Assembly (NCBI RefSeq): GCF_020166515.1
Contig: NZ_JAINZT010000007.1
Span: forward strand, 248,001 to 312,000
Origin: Robertkochia flava
GTDB taxonomy: Bacteria; Bacteroidota; Bacteroidia; Flavobacteriales; Flavobacteriaceae
DNA: 64,000 bases
Reading direction: 5' to 3'
Below are positions 28,870 to 37,881 of the stretch, in pieces (the stretch's first letter is position 1; every line of letters starts with the position of its first letter). The notes below the pieces were generated by a model. The model saw only the letters and a program-made list of their open reading frames with translations. It did no database searches and was not told the DNA's origin. Both the position numbers and the translations under genes were made by a program.

Positions 28870-30681
28870 ATGGCTGAAACTAAAGAAACCCAAGGAGCTG
28901 AAGCTACAGCTCAGGAAGTAAAAAAGGAAAACGTATCAAAACAGGAATTCCTGGAAAACTTTAACTGGCACAATTACGAAGAAGGAATTGACCCTGTTGA
29001 AGATGATAAATTAAAGGAATTCGAAGCTCTTGTTGAAGAGAACTTCGTTGATACTGCTGATGAAGAAGTTGTTGAAGGAACGGTAGTTCACCTGACCGAC
29101 AGAGAGGCGATCATTGATATCAATGCCAAGTCTGAAGGGGTGATCTCACTAAATGAATTCCGATACAACCCTGATCTTAAAGTAGGAGACAAGGTAGAAG
29201 TACTTATCGACGTAAGAGAAGATAAGACCGGACAGCTTGTACTTTCTCACAGAAAGGCCAGAACCATCAAGGCATGGGATCGTGTTAACGCTGCTTACGA
29301 TAAAGGAGAGATCGTTAACGGTTACGTGAAGTGCAGAACCAAAGGAGGTATGATCGTTGACGTATTCGGAATCGAAGCCTTCCTTCCAGGTTCACAGATT
29401 GATGTGAAGCCTATCCGCGATTACGATGCTTACGTTGGAAAAACAATGGAATTCAAAGTGGTTAAGATCAATCACGAATTCAAAAACGTTGTTGTGTCTC
29501 ACAAAGCGCTTATCGAGGCTGATATTGAAGAACAGAAAAAAGAGATCATCGGGCAGCTTGAAAAAGGTCAGGTACTTGAAGGTACCGTTAAGAACATCAC
29601 TTCTTACGGGGTGTTCATCGACCTTGGAGGTGTTGACGGTCTTATCCACATTACAGACCTGTCATGGTCTCGTATCAACCACCCGAACGAAGTGGTTGAG
29701 CTGGATCAGAAACTCAATGTGGTTATCCTTGACTTCGATGATAACAAATCAAGAATCCAGCTTGGACTTAAGCAACTTCAGAAGCACCCATGGGATGCTC
29801 TTGGAGAAGAGGTGAAAGTTGGAGATAAGGTGAAAGGTAAGGTAGTTGTGATCGCAGATTACGGTGCATTTATCGAAGTAGCTGAAGGTGTTGAAGGACT
29901 TATCCACGTTTCTGAGATGTCATGGTCTACTCACCTGAGATCTGCACAGGATTTCGTAAAGGTAGGAGATGAGGTAGAAGCGGTTATCCTTACTCTTGAC
30001 AGAGAGGAGCGCAAGATGTCTCTTGGTATCAAGCAACTTACTCCGGATCCATGGACCGATATTACTTCTAAATATCCTGTAGGTTCTAAGCATAAAGGTA
30101 TCGTTCGTAACTTTACTAACTTCGGTGTTTTCGTAGAGCTGGAGGAAGGAATCGACGGACTTATCTATATCTCAGACCTTTCATGGACCAAGAAGATCAA
30201 GCATCCATCAGAATTCGTTAATGTAGGTGATGAGCTTGAAGTAGAAGTACTTGAGCTGGATGTTGATGGACGTAAACTAAGCCTTGGACACAAGCAAACT
30301 CAGGAAAATCCATGGGATAAGTACCAGGAAGAGTTTGGTGAAGGAACTGTTCACACTGCGGAGATCGATGAGATGGTAGACAAAGGAGCTACTATCAAAT
30401 TCAACGAAGATATCACTGCATTTGTTCCTTCTCGTCACCTTGAAAAAGAAGACGGTAAGAAACTGAAAAAAGGAGAAACTGCAGACTTTAAGATCATTGA
30501 GTTCAATAAAGAGTTCAAAAAAGTTGTTGCTTCTCACACTGCCATCTTCAAAGAAGAGGAAGAGAAAAATGTAAAAGCTGCCGCTAAGCGTGGTAAGCAA
30601 ACCGAGCAAAAAACTACGCTTGGTGACGCTAACGATCAGCTTCAGGCACTTAAGGATAAAATGGAAGGAAAAGGAGAGTAA
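28870..30681 (+). CDS. rpsA: 30S ribosomal protein S1
   Basis: This 603-residue protein contains six S1/OB-fold repeats, beginning at about residues 62, 145, 232, 316, 403 and 490. Each has a G-x-V or similar entry followed by GVFI/GAFI and LIHxSDxSW-type signatures (for example GLIHITDLSW and GLIHVSEMSW). An acidic N-terminal extension and a charged, Lys-rich C-terminal tail flank them. S1 helps mRNA loading on the ribosome. Flavobacteria seldom rely on Shine-Dalgarno pairing, so S1 may be especially relevant. Base composition differs subtly from neighbours, with frequent GGA, GGT and CTT codons, consistent with high expression. Confidence 0.97.
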   Translation: MAETKETQGAEATAQEVKKENVSKQEFLENFNWHNYEEGIDPVEDDKLKEFEALVEENFVDTADEEVVEGTVVHLTDREAIIDINAKSEGVISLNEFRYNPDLKVGDKVEVLIDVREDKTGQLVLSHRKARTIKAWDRVNAAYDKGEIVNGYVKCRTKGGMIVDVFGIEAFLPGSQIDVKPIRDYDAYVGKTMEFKVVKINHEFKNVVVSHKALIEADIEEQKKEIIGQLEKGQVLEGTVKNITSYGVFIDLGGVDGLIHITDLSWSRINHPNEVVELDQKLNVVILDFDDNKSRIQLGLKQLQKHPWDALGEEVKVGDKVKGKVVVIADYGAFIEVAEGVEGLIHVSEMSWSTHLRSAQDFVKVGDEVEAVILTLDREERKMSLGIKQLTPDPWTDITSKYPVGSKHKGIVRNFTNFGVFVELEEGIDGLIYISDLSWTKKIKHPSEFVNVGDELEVEVLELDVDGRKLSLGHKQTQENPWDKYQEEFGEGTVHTAEIDEMVDKGATIKFNEDITAFVPSRHLEKEDGKKLKKGETADFKIIEFNKEFKKVVASHTAIFKEEEEKNVKAAAKRGKQTEQKTTLGDANDQLQALKDKMEGKGE

Positions 30682-30710
30682 TCTCTAACCTGAAGTTTTA
30701 AAATAAAGGA

Positions 30711-30735
30711 AGCCTCCCGATCGGGAGGCTTTTTT
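30711..30735 (+). terminator. intrinsic terminator after rpsA
   Basis: AGCCTCCCGA/TCGGGAGGCT (30711-30730) is a perfect palindrome followed by T residues to 30735. Confidence 0.93.
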
Positions 30736-31030
30736 ATTATGTGTTTCTCTGGTACGGGATATGGGTTACAAGGTCCATTTGCCATCCCTTCCGGAAGTAA
30801 ATCCTGCCATACCGCCAGGTAACAGGGGGTAAGGACATGTTCCGGGGTGTGCTCGCCTGTCGTTTTGGGAACCGTGCAGCAGTTGGGAATAAACAAAAAT
30901 GGAATTTAGAAAGGGTGTGCTTCCGCATTCATTTTTAAATTCACCATTCCTCATTCACCATTCCTCATTCACCATTCCTCATTCACCATTCACGACTAAC
31001 GACTAACAACTCACCATTCACGCCCCTGTC
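30736..31030. other. noncoding gap between rpsA and photolyase
   Basis: This gap holds a fairly GC-rich block (about 30745-30890) without a convincing gene; short minus-strand frames cross it and end inside or near the rpsA terminator. It also holds a 14-bp tandem repeat (30940-30992) and further CACCATTCA and GACTAAC repeats up to 31020. The GC-rich block may be an extragenic repeat or gene remnant, but I cannot identify it. Confidence 0.5.
30940..30992 (+). repeat. 14-bp tandem repeat, about 3.8 copies
   Basis: TTCACCATTCCTCA starts at 30940, 30954 and 30968, and a partial fourth copy begins at 30982. GACTAAC is then repeated at 30994 and 31001, and another CACCATTCA follows at 31012. Confidence 0.92.
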
Positions 31031-32341
31031 TCATCCGTCCAAAGCTGCTTTATAAACTTTCAGGCATCTTTCCCTGGCTTCTTTATGATCTACTATGGGT
31101 TCAGGATAGGTGTCGCTATCGAATTCTTTGACCCATTCCTTTATGTATTTGCGGTCCTCGTCAAATTTTTTGATCTGTGTGGTGGGATTAAAAATTCTGA
31201 AATAAGGTGCTGCATCCACGCCGCTTCCCGCGACCCATTGCCAGTTCCCAACATTGGAAGCCATTTCGTAATCGAGTAGTTTTTCGGCAAAATAGGCCTC
31301 ACCCCATCTCCAGTCAATGAGCAGGTGTTTACACAGGAAGCTGCCCACCAGCATCCGAACCCTGTTGTGCATATAACCGGTGGCGTTGAGTTCTCTCATC
31401 CCGGCATCAACCAGCGGGTAGCCTGTTTTTCCCTCGCACCAGAGCCTGAATTCTTCCTCGTTGTTCCTCCATTCGATCCGGTCGTATTTCTTTTTAAAAC
31501 TCTCGTCCTTGGTATGGGGAAAATGCCAGAGGATCTGCATAAAAAATTCTCTCCAGATGAGCTCATTTAGAAAGGTTTCATTTTGTTCGGCAAGGGCTTT
31601 CTTATATACGCTTCGGATGCCCACCGTTCCAAAACGAAGATGGGGTCCTATTCGCGAAGTACCATCCTGTGCAGGGAAGTTGCGTGTATCTTCGTAATTG
31701 CGGATGGTTTCGGAGGACAGGTCGTAATCGGGTACCCGCACCGAAGAGGGTTTGAAACCCATGTCTTCCAATCTTAAATAAGGTAATTCGGTACTCTGAT
31801 AAAAATTGCCGGCATAAGGATCTATTTCAAATTCTTCCAGGGAGAGATCCTTAAAAACCTCTTTCCATTTTTTCATATATGGAGTGTAAACGACATATGG
31901 ATCTCCATCATCCTTCACGACCTCCTCCTTTTCAAAGATCACCTGGTCTTTATAGGTGTAGAACTCGATGTATTCTGTTTCGAAGAGATCGTAAACCTGG
32001 TTGTCTCTTCGCTCGGCATAGGGCTCGTAATCGTGATTGGCAAAGACAGACTCCACCTCGAAATCTTCCAGGATTTTTGAGAACACCTTGACGGGTGTCC
32101 CGTAATATACGGCCAGAGAACTGTTGTATTCTGATTCCAGCCTGGTTCGCATATTTTGCAGCTGACGATGTATAAAACTAACCCTGGCGTCCTTCTCAGG
32201 CAGTTTATCCAGAATGTTTTTATCAAAAATAAATATGGGAATCACCGGTAAATTGCCTTTCAGGGCCTTTTGCAAGCCATGATTATCGGTCAGTCTTAGG
32301 TCTCTTCTGAACCAGAAGATATTTACGGTTGGTTTACTCAC
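31031..32341 (-). CDS. phr: cryptochrome/DNA photolyase family protein
   Basis: This 436-residue protein begins with the antenna-domain signature NIFWFRRDLRLTDNHGL. It continues into the FAD-binding helical domain with GTSRIGPHLRFGTVGIRS, LIWREFFMQILWHFP, DAGMRELNATGYMHNRVRM and NVGNWQWVAGSGVDAAPYFRIFNP. Length and motif order fit class I CPD photolyases or closely related cryptochromes. It repairs UV-induced pyrimidine dimers using blue light. It is the last gene of a minus-strand operon after an SRPBCC protein and an SDR, with a 16-bp gap from the SDR. A photosensory rather than repair role is possible, but the context favours repair. Confidence 0.92.
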   Translation of the reverse strand: MSKPTVNIFWFRRDLRLTDNHGLQKALKGNLPVIPIFIFDKNILDKLPEKDARVSFIHRQLQNMRTRLESEYNSSLAVYYGTPVKVFSKILEDFEVESVFANHDYEPYAERRDNQVYDLFETEYIEFYTYKDQVIFEKEEVVKDDGDPYVVYTPYMKKWKEVFKDLSLEEFEIDPYAGNFYQSTELPYLRLEDMGFKPSSVRVPDYDLSSETIRNYEDTRNFPAQDGTSRIGPHLRFGTVGIRSVYKKALAEQNETFLNELIWREFFMQILWHFPHTKDESFKKKYDRIEWRNNEEEFRLWCEGKTGYPLVDAGMRELNATGYMHNRVRMLVGSFLCKHLLIDWRWGEAYFAEKLLDYEMASNVGNWQWVAGSGVDAAPYFRIFNPTTQIKKFDEDRKYIKEWVKEFDSDTYPEPIVDHKEARERCLKVYKAALDG

Positions 32342-32357
32342 GAAATAAGGTCGGTTG

Positions 32358-33050
32358 TTAGTTGATATTTAATGCTGATATACCTCCGTCTACTTTAAGT
32401 ATTTGTCCTGTAATCCACTGGGAATCATCAGACAAGAGAAAGGTAGTTAATTTTGCCATATCTGCGGGAGTCCCCACAGACTTTAAAGGATGTCTTTCGG
32501 CCATCTTATCTCTTTTCCCGTCGTTATTCAATAATTTTGCAGCTAATGGGGTGTCCGTAAGTGAGGGTGCGATAACGTTCACTCTGATTTTCGGGGCATA
32601 TTCTGCAGCCAGGGCACGGGCAAATCCTTCTACAGCTCCTTTTGCCGCGGCAATACTGCTGTGAAATGGCATTCCGGTTTGTACCGCTACCGTACTGTAA
32701 AATACCATAGCTGAACCTTGGGCCATACGAGGCATGACGGCGCTCAGAACTTTTGTTAAACCCAGGAAATTTATCTCCATATCGTTTCTGAAGTCTTTTT
32801 CCCCCAGAAGCTTGAATGGCTTAAGGTTGATGCTTCCCGGACAGTAAACAAAACCGTCAATCTTTTCAGGTAGATTCAGGGAGGATGGATCGTCTTCAAG
32901 AACATTGAACTTTTGGTAGGTAACAGGAAGCGTTTCCAGATGCTCCGAGGTTCTGCAGGCCGCGAAGATCTGGTGATCCTTGGATAAGTTCCGTATGACC
33001 TCTAAACCAATACCGTGAGACCCCCCTATAATAAGTATATTTTTTTTCAT
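32358..33050 (-). CDS. SDR-family oxidoreductase with altered active site
   Basis: This 230-residue Rossmann protein has the GGSHGIGLEV nucleotide motif (9-18), an FVYCPGSINL region where classical SDRs have NNAG, and a C-terminal QWITGQILKVDGG. The catalytic Tyr of YxxxK is replaced: the segment reads HSSIAAAKGAVEG, with Ile133 in the Tyr position and Lys137 retained. It may therefore be a non-classical or non-catalytic SDR. The gene overlaps the SRPBCC gene by 4 bp and precedes photolyase by 16 bp, so all three are co-transcribed. Substrate unknown. Confidence 0.82.
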   Translation of the reverse strand: MKKNILIIGGSHGIGLEVIRNLSKDHQIFAACRTSEHLETLPVTYQKFNVLEDDPSSLNLPEKIDGFVYCPGSINLKPFKLLGEKDFRNDMEINFLGLTKVLSAVMPRMAQGSAMVFYSTVAVQTGMPFHSSIAAAKGAVEGFARALAAEYAPKIRVNVIAPSLTDTPLAAKLLNNDGKRDKMAERHPLKSVGTPADMAKLTTFLLSDDSQWITGQILKVDGGISALNIN

Positions 33051-33559
33051 CGTTGTCCCGATTTTATAGTTTTCATTTCCAGTACCCTGGCTTCCCCCTT
33101 GTAAGAACCGAAGAGTTTTATAAGCTTCTCCTCCCGGTAAGAAAATATGGAATTCAACTGTTTCCTGACCACCAGGCTATGCATGATCCTGCCCAAAATT
33201 CCAAGAGGAAGTTTATAGTCGACAATGTCTTCCATTTCCACACCACCTTCCACCGGTCTGAAGAAATGCTTGTGATGCCATAGAGAATAGGGGCCAAACC
33301 GTTGTTCATCAACGAAGTATTTCCCTTCATTTACATGGGTGATTTCTGTGACCCATTTGGTGGGCATCCAGGGAAAAGGTTTGACTACATACTTAATGAT
33401 TTGCCCGGCATACATTTTTCTGTCAGCACCGGATTGTATTTCAAAACCCATATGTTCAGGGGTAATGACCTTCAGGTTGGCCGGATCAGAAAAAAAATCC
33501 CAGGCTTCATCCATGGATATAGGTAGTTTCTGGGTGGAATGTAAACGATATATTTTCAT
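33047..33559 (-). CDS. SRPBCC-family ligand-binding-like protein
   Basis: This 170-residue protein begins MKIYRLHSTQKLPIS. I prefer this start over the upstream ATG at 33577 because the fold begins at IYRLH. AWDFFSDPANLKVITPEHMGF, a central KWVTEITHVNEGKYFVDEQRFGPY stretch and the HHKHFF...EMEDIVDYKLPLG end are typical of the START/SRPBCC group found beside photolyases. It probably binds a hydrophobic ligand or cofactor; the ligand is unknown. It is the first gene of the photolyase operon. Confidence 0.82.
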   Translation of the reverse strand: MKIYRLHSTQKLPISMDEAWDFFSDPANLKVITPEHMGFEIQSGADRKMYAGQIIKYVVKPFPWMPTKWVTEITHVNEGKYFVDEQRFGPYSLWHHKHFFRPVEGGVEMEDIVDYKLPLGILGRIMHSLVVRKQLNSIFSYREEKLIKLFGSYKGEARVLEMKTIKSGQR

Positions 33560-33592
33560 TGAATTTCTAATGTGCATCGAAAGTACAAATTA

Positions 33593-33612
33593 TTTTGTTT
33601 AATAAAACAAAA
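33593..33612. promoter_or_regulatory. palindrome TTTTGTTT-N4-AAACAAAA before the photolyase operon
   Basis: TTTTGTTT (33593-33600) and AAACAAAA (33605-33612) form an 8+8 dyad with spacer AATA, 34 bp upstream of the SRPBCC start on the minus strand. A further half-site TTAAACAA lies at 33619-33626. It may be an operator for a light- or stress-responsive regulator, but no regulator gene is present in the window. Confidence 0.5.
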
Positions 33613-33755
33613 AATAAGTTAAACAATATGATGTGCCCGGAGACATTGCTCATTGGTCGGAATTTCCTGCTATTTATAGTTTTATTAACAGGAATAAGCT
33701 GGCTTAATTATTACCTTGGAAGGTGATTAATCACTAACTATTTAATTAAGAAAGA

Positions 33756-34601
33756 ATGAAAAAAATATTTTTAACTGTTTGTCTGCTGGCCTCTTCATTT
33801 CTGATGAAGGCCCAGGTAAATACACCGCAGCCAAGTCCGCAGGCAACTTTTACTCAAATGGTTGGACTCACGGAAGTAAGTGTAACCTATTCCAGGCCCT
33901 CTATGAGAGGAAGAACTGTATTCGGAGATCTTGTGCCTTTTGGGGAAGTTTGGAGAACCGGGGCCAATGCCAATACCGTGGTAAAGTTTGAACACGATGT
34001 TAAGGTAGGAGGTAAGGAAGTTAAAGCCGGATCATATGCTGTTTACACAATTCCGGGAGAGAACAGTTGGGAGATTATGTTATATAACGATACTTCAAAT
34101 TGGGGTGTTCCTCAGGAGTGGGATGACAGTAAGGTTGTAGCTAAGGTTACTTCAGAAACGATGACACTGCCATTTGATGTGGAGACTTTCAGTATTGGGT
34201 TTGGTAATTTGAGCAATAACAGTGCGGAAATGGGGATCTACTGGGAAAATACCTATGCTGCGATGCCTTTTGAAGTGCCTACGGAAAATCTTGTAATGGC
34301 CAGTATAGACAGAACCATGAATGGACCTGGCTCCAGGGATTATTACAGCGCTGCAGTTTACTACCTGGAAGAGGGTAAAGACCTTGAACAGGCTAATAAG
34401 TGGATGGATAAGGCTTTGGAAGGACAGGAGGAACCTGCATACTGGATGCTCAGGCAAAAATCGCTTATTCTGGCGGGCATGGGCGATAAGGCAGGAGCTA
34501 TTAATGTTGCCAAACAATCCCTTGCAGCCGCCGAAAAGGCCGGGAATATGGATTATGTGGCCTTGAACAAAAAGTCTCTTGAAGAGTGGGGAGCTAACTA
34601 A
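33756..34601 (+). CDS. secreted DUF2911 protein
   Basis: This 281-residue protein has a signal peptide ending near MKAQ (residue about 19). The DUF2911 domain (about 25-180) includes VTYSRPSMRGRTVFG, VPFGEVWRTGANANT, GSYAVYTIPG and WGVPQEWDD. A helical C-terminal part (about 200-280) with TPR-like helices follows. DUF2911 proteins are abundant secreted proteins in Bacteroidota with unknown function. It stands alone, flanked by an intrinsic terminator, with a TACCTTGG box about 45 bp upstream as a possible -7 element. Confidence 0.88.
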   Translation: MKKIFLTVCLLASSFLMKAQVNTPQPSPQATFTQMVGLTEVSVTYSRPSMRGRTVFGDLVPFGEVWRTGANANTVVKFEHDVKVGGKEVKAGSYAVYTIPGENSWEIMLYNDTSNWGVPQEWDDSKVVAKVTSETMTLPFDVETFSIGFGNLSNNSAEMGIYWENTYAAMPFEVPTENLVMASIDRTMNGPGSRDYYSAAVYYLEEGKDLEQANKWMDKALEGQEEPAYWMLRQKSLILAGMGDKAGAINVAKQSLAAAEKAGNMDYVALNKKSLEEWGAN

Positions 34602-34622
34602 ATAATTACACAAGTTCGGGAA

Positions 34623-34654
34623 AAAGAGCACAGGTAGCCTGTGCTCTTTTTTTT
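34623..34654 (+). terminator. intrinsic terminator after DUF2911 gene
   Basis: AAAGAGCACAGG (34623-34634) pairs with CCTGTGCTCTTT (34638-34649), loop TAG, followed by a T-run. Confidence 0.92.
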
Positions 34655-34782
34655 ATCCTTCCGGTTCGGTTACTTTGGTTACAGACCCAAGGTAATAAAG
34701 ATGTTTTATTTGCAGGTATATGCAGTCGGGGTTGTTTCTCAAGGGAATGGGGAGCGATCAAGTACACTGTTAAATACCTGTT

Positions 34783-36156
34783 ATGAAAAGACCGCAATTC
34801 TTTCTTATTGTTTTGGTGCTAATTGGAATTTTTCAAAATCACGCACAGGAAAAGGATGTACCCCGGGAATCTCAGGACCTTCAAAAGTTAACGCATCTTT
34901 TTACCAGAGGAAAGTTGGAAGGGCATATCCGAAACTATTTTATGTTGACCCATAACCAGGGAAACCTGAAGGATTATTACACCGATGCTGTCGGAGGGTC
35001 CATAGCATTCAGGACCATGCCTATTAATGGCTTTGAAGCCGGGGTGAAGGGGTTGTTTACCTACTCGGCATTTTCTGCCGATCTGAATGCCCCGGACCCC
35101 ATTACAGGAGGTACTGCAAAATGGGAGCATCAACTGTACGATATCACCAATCCTTATAACCTTAATGATCTTGATCGACTGGAGCATTTGTATTTGAAAT
35201 ACAGGTTTTCCTCAGGCTATGTGACCTACGGGAAGATGGAGATCGAAGATACACCCTTGCTCAACGAAAGTGATGACCGCATGAAACCCTTTGCCTTTAA
35301 GGGAGTCTGGATGCACCTGGATCAAAGGGGGCATACTCTTGATCTTTCCTGGATAGACAGGGTGTCTCCCCGGAGTACGGTGGAGTGGTTTGATTTTAAT
35401 GAGGCTATTGGAATAGAGGATAACGGGTACCAGCCCAATGGCACACCTGCTCATTATCATGAAAGAACGGAAAGCAGGGGGATTGCACTTCTGAATTACG
35501 AATACAGGTATGATCACTGGAGATTTCGCTATAATCATTGGTACCTGCACCGGATTTCCAATACAGGTATGCTTCATTTGGAATACGATATACCGGGGTG
35601 GCGATTCGGGATGCAGTATGCGTTGCAGACCCCGGATCATTTTCAGGCAGCTCTTCCCTATGCCGAACGATATATGCAGGAAGGGGAGCAAGGCCAGGTT
35701 TTTAGTAGCATGGCCGAATTCCGAAGATCGGGATGGATGGTAAATGCATCTTTTTCGAAGGCATTTGCCTCCGGCAGGTTCTTATTTCCAAGGGAGTTAG
35801 GAAGGGATCACTTCTATACCTCCGTTCAGCGGTCTCGACTGGATGGTTTTGGAGATGCTGCAGTTTTTACCCTGCGGGGAGGGTGGGACCTCCATCAGAA
35901 AGGTATGTTTTTGCTCACCCAGTTTACCGGGGTCTACGGACCGGAGGTAGGGGATTATCGATTCAATAAGTACAACCTGGATTCCTACTACCTGTGGAAT
36001 ACCAAATTTACCTGGCATCTTCACAACTTTTTTGAAGGCTTAAATCTGGAATTGCTTTACGTACGAAAATGGAACAGGAATAACAGTACACCTGAGGTGG
36101 TGTTCAATTCCAGCAACCTGGGTCAACTTAATTTTATTGTTAATTATGAATTTTAA
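34783..36156 (+). CDS. OprD-like outer-membrane porin
   Basis: This 457-residue protein has a signal peptide (about 1-21, ending NHAQ). The OprD-like start LEGHIRNYFMLTHNQGNLKD is followed by many alternating amphipathic strands and a terminal aromatic residue (NYEF), typical of outer-membrane beta-barrels. OprD-family porins take up small organic nutrients. The 3' end overlaps the converging symporter gene by 4 bp, so no terminator fits between them. A partner role with the neighbouring SSS symporter and PIG-L hydrolase in nutrient uptake is plausible, but they are on the opposite strand. Confidence 0.75.
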   Translation: MKRPQFFLIVLVLIGIFQNHAQEKDVPRESQDLQKLTHLFTRGKLEGHIRNYFMLTHNQGNLKDYYTDAVGGSIAFRTMPINGFEAGVKGLFTYSAFSADLNAPDPITGGTAKWEHQLYDITNPYNLNDLDRLEHLYLKYRFSSGYVTYGKMEIEDTPLLNESDDRMKPFAFKGVWMHLDQRGHTLDLSWIDRVSPRSTVEWFDFNEAIGIEDNGYQPNGTPAHYHERTESRGIALLNYEYRYDHWRFRYNHWYLHRISNTGMLHLEYDIPGWRFGMQYALQTPDHFQAALPYAERYMQEGEQGQVFSSMAEFRRSGWMVNASFSKAFASGRFLFPRELGRDHFYTSVQRSRLDGFGDAAVFTLRGGWDLHQKGMFLLTQFTGVYGPEVGDYRFNKYNLDSYYLWNTKFTWHLHNFFEGLNLELLYVRKWNRNNSTPEVVFNSSNLGQLNFIVNYEF

Positions 36157-37880
36157 GATTTCAGGGCTTTCCCGGATCTACCTAAGGTTTCAAATAACAG
36201 GGATATTAGAATTACCAGGGCACAGCCTATGAAATTCAGCCATAGATACCCCAGCTTTTCATCGCCGGTATCGTAGATATGGATGGCAAAATAGTAAATT
36301 CCGATCACCACCACCTGGGTAACTACACCGGCAAAAAAAACGGCATTTTTCCGAATATAGGGTATAAAAAAGGCAATCAGGAATATACCCAGTACGTTTC
36401 CGTAGAAAATGGATCCGATGATGTTCACCAGTTGTATGAGATTATCGATAAGCGATGCGAAACTTGCGAACAGAATGGCAATAATCCCCCAAAGCAATGT
36501 GAACCATCGGGAAGCTTTCAGATAGTGTAGCTGATCGTGTTCCTTCTTTTGGTTTCTTTTGTACAGATCCATCGTGGTAATTGTCCCAAGGGCATTAAGT
36601 TCGGAAGCTGTAGACGACATGGCCGCAGAGAAAATCACAGCCAGTAACAGCCCGATAAGCCCTGTGGGGATATTGTTCAGGATAAAGTGAATGAATACAT
36701 AATCCTTGTCGTTGGTTTCCACGGTAGGGTCAGCTTTGCTAATCAGGGCTTTTGCTTCTTCCCGATTGGCTCTTTCAGCCTGGTTTATGGCCTGTATCCT
36801 GTTTTTTGCTGAGACGATCATTTCGTAATCCTTGACATCCAAAACGGCCGAATAATGCTCCTGTGCGATCTTTTTCTTTACCTCCAATTGTCGATGCTTT
36901 TCCTCCAGGGCTTCGTAGTCCTCCTGAAATGCCGAATTTTCAATGGCAGCTTCTGCTGCCGGATTAAAATTCAGGGGGCTGTGCTGATATTGGTAGAATA
37001 CAAATACCATGACTCCTACCAGTAAAATAAAGAATTGCATGGGAACCTTAAGGAGGCCATTAAATATAAGCCCCAGCTGACTTTCCCTGACCGATCTTCC
37101 TGAGAGGTAACGCTGTACCTGCGACTGGTCTGTACCGAAATAGGCAAGAGCCAGAAAGAATCCACCCGTTATACCACTCCAGAAGGTATACCTGCTTTTG
37201 GTGTCAAAGGAGAAATCCAGGATATTTAATTTATCGTTTGCCCCTGCTATTTTAAGGGCTTTTGAAAAATTGATATCGCTGGGCAGGTAGCTCATAACAA
37301 GGAAAAAGGCAGAGAACATACCTACCATGATGACAAACATTTGCTGTTTTTGGGTAACACTAACGGCATTGGTACCCCCGGAAACTGTATAGATGATCAC
37401 CATGATACCAATCATGATGTTCAGGGTTTTCAGATCCCACCCCAGAACGGCTGAAAGTATAATAGCCGGTGCATAAATGGTGATACCCGCTCCAAGACCA
37501 CGCTGAATTAAAAAAAGGATGGATGCCAGGCTCCGGGTTTTAAGGTCAAATCGGTTTTCGAGGAATTCATAAGCGGTATAGACCTTTAATTTATGATAAA
37601 TAGGGATAAAGATCAGGCAGATAAAGACCATGGCGAAGGGCTGCCCGAAATAAAACTGCACAAACCCCATTCCATCATGAAAGGCCTGGCCGGGTGTCGA
37701 CAAAAAAGTGATAGCACTGGCCTGGGTGGCCATAACCGAGAGCCCAATAGTCCACCACTGAGCTTTTTTGCCGCCCAGTATGTAGTCTTCCACACTCTTG
37801 CTGCCCTGTGTTTTCCAGTAACCATAACCAACAATAAAAGTAAGGGTTCCGATCAAGACGATCCAGTCAAATAATTCCAT
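36153..37880 (-). CDS. sodium:solute symporter (SSS family) with coiled-coil insert
   Basis: This 575-residue membrane protein has about 13 transmembrane helices in the LeuT-fold arrangement. Motifs include LGGKKAQWWTIGLSVMATQASAITFLSTPG near the N-terminus, YTVSGGTNAVSVTQKQQMF and GLLLAVIFSAAMSSTASELNALG, matching Na+/sugar- or organic-acid-type SSS transporters. Between about 315 and 395 lies a highly charged insert rich in E, K and Q (for example EEKHRQLEVKKKIAQEHY) that looks like a coiled coil. The substrate is unknown; a sialic acid, sugar or amino-acid derivative would suit the upstream deacetylase (inference). It follows a 33-codon membrane-peptide gene by 1 bp and the PIG-L gene, forming one operon. 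Confidence 0.88.
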   Translation of the reverse strand: MELFDWIVLIGTLTFIVGYGYWKTQGSKSVEDYILGGKKAQWWTIGLSVMATQASAITFLSTPGQAFHDGMGFVQFYFGQPFAMVFICLIFIPIYHKLKVYTAYEFLENRFDLKTRSLASILFLIQRGLGAGITIYAPAIILSAVLGWDLKTLNIMIGIMVIIYTVSGGTNAVSVTQKQQMFVIMVGMFSAFFLVMSYLPSDINFSKALKIAGANDKLNILDFSFDTKSRYTFWSGITGGFFLALAYFGTDQSQVQRYLSGRSVRESQLGLIFNGLLKVPMQFFILLVGVMVFVFYQYQHSPLNFNPAAEAAIENSAFQEDYEALEEKHRQLEVKKKIAQEHYSAVLDVKDYEMIVSAKNRIQAINQAERANREEAKALISKADPTVETNDKDYVFIHFILNNIPTGLIGLLLAVIFSAAMSSTASELNALGTITTMDLYKRNQKKEHDQLHYLKASRWFTLLWGIIAILFASFASLIDNLIQLVNIIGSIFYGNVLGIFLIAFFIPYIRKNAVFFAGVVTQVVVIGIYYFAIHIYDTGDEKLGYLWLNFIGCALVILISLLFETLGRSGKALKS

Positions 37881-37881
37881 A

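Noticed and set aside
30642-30928. Short minus-strand frames between rpsA and the photolyase gene
   Set aside because: The longest runs through the rpsA terminator and into rpsA itself; the others lack any start context or recognisable domain.
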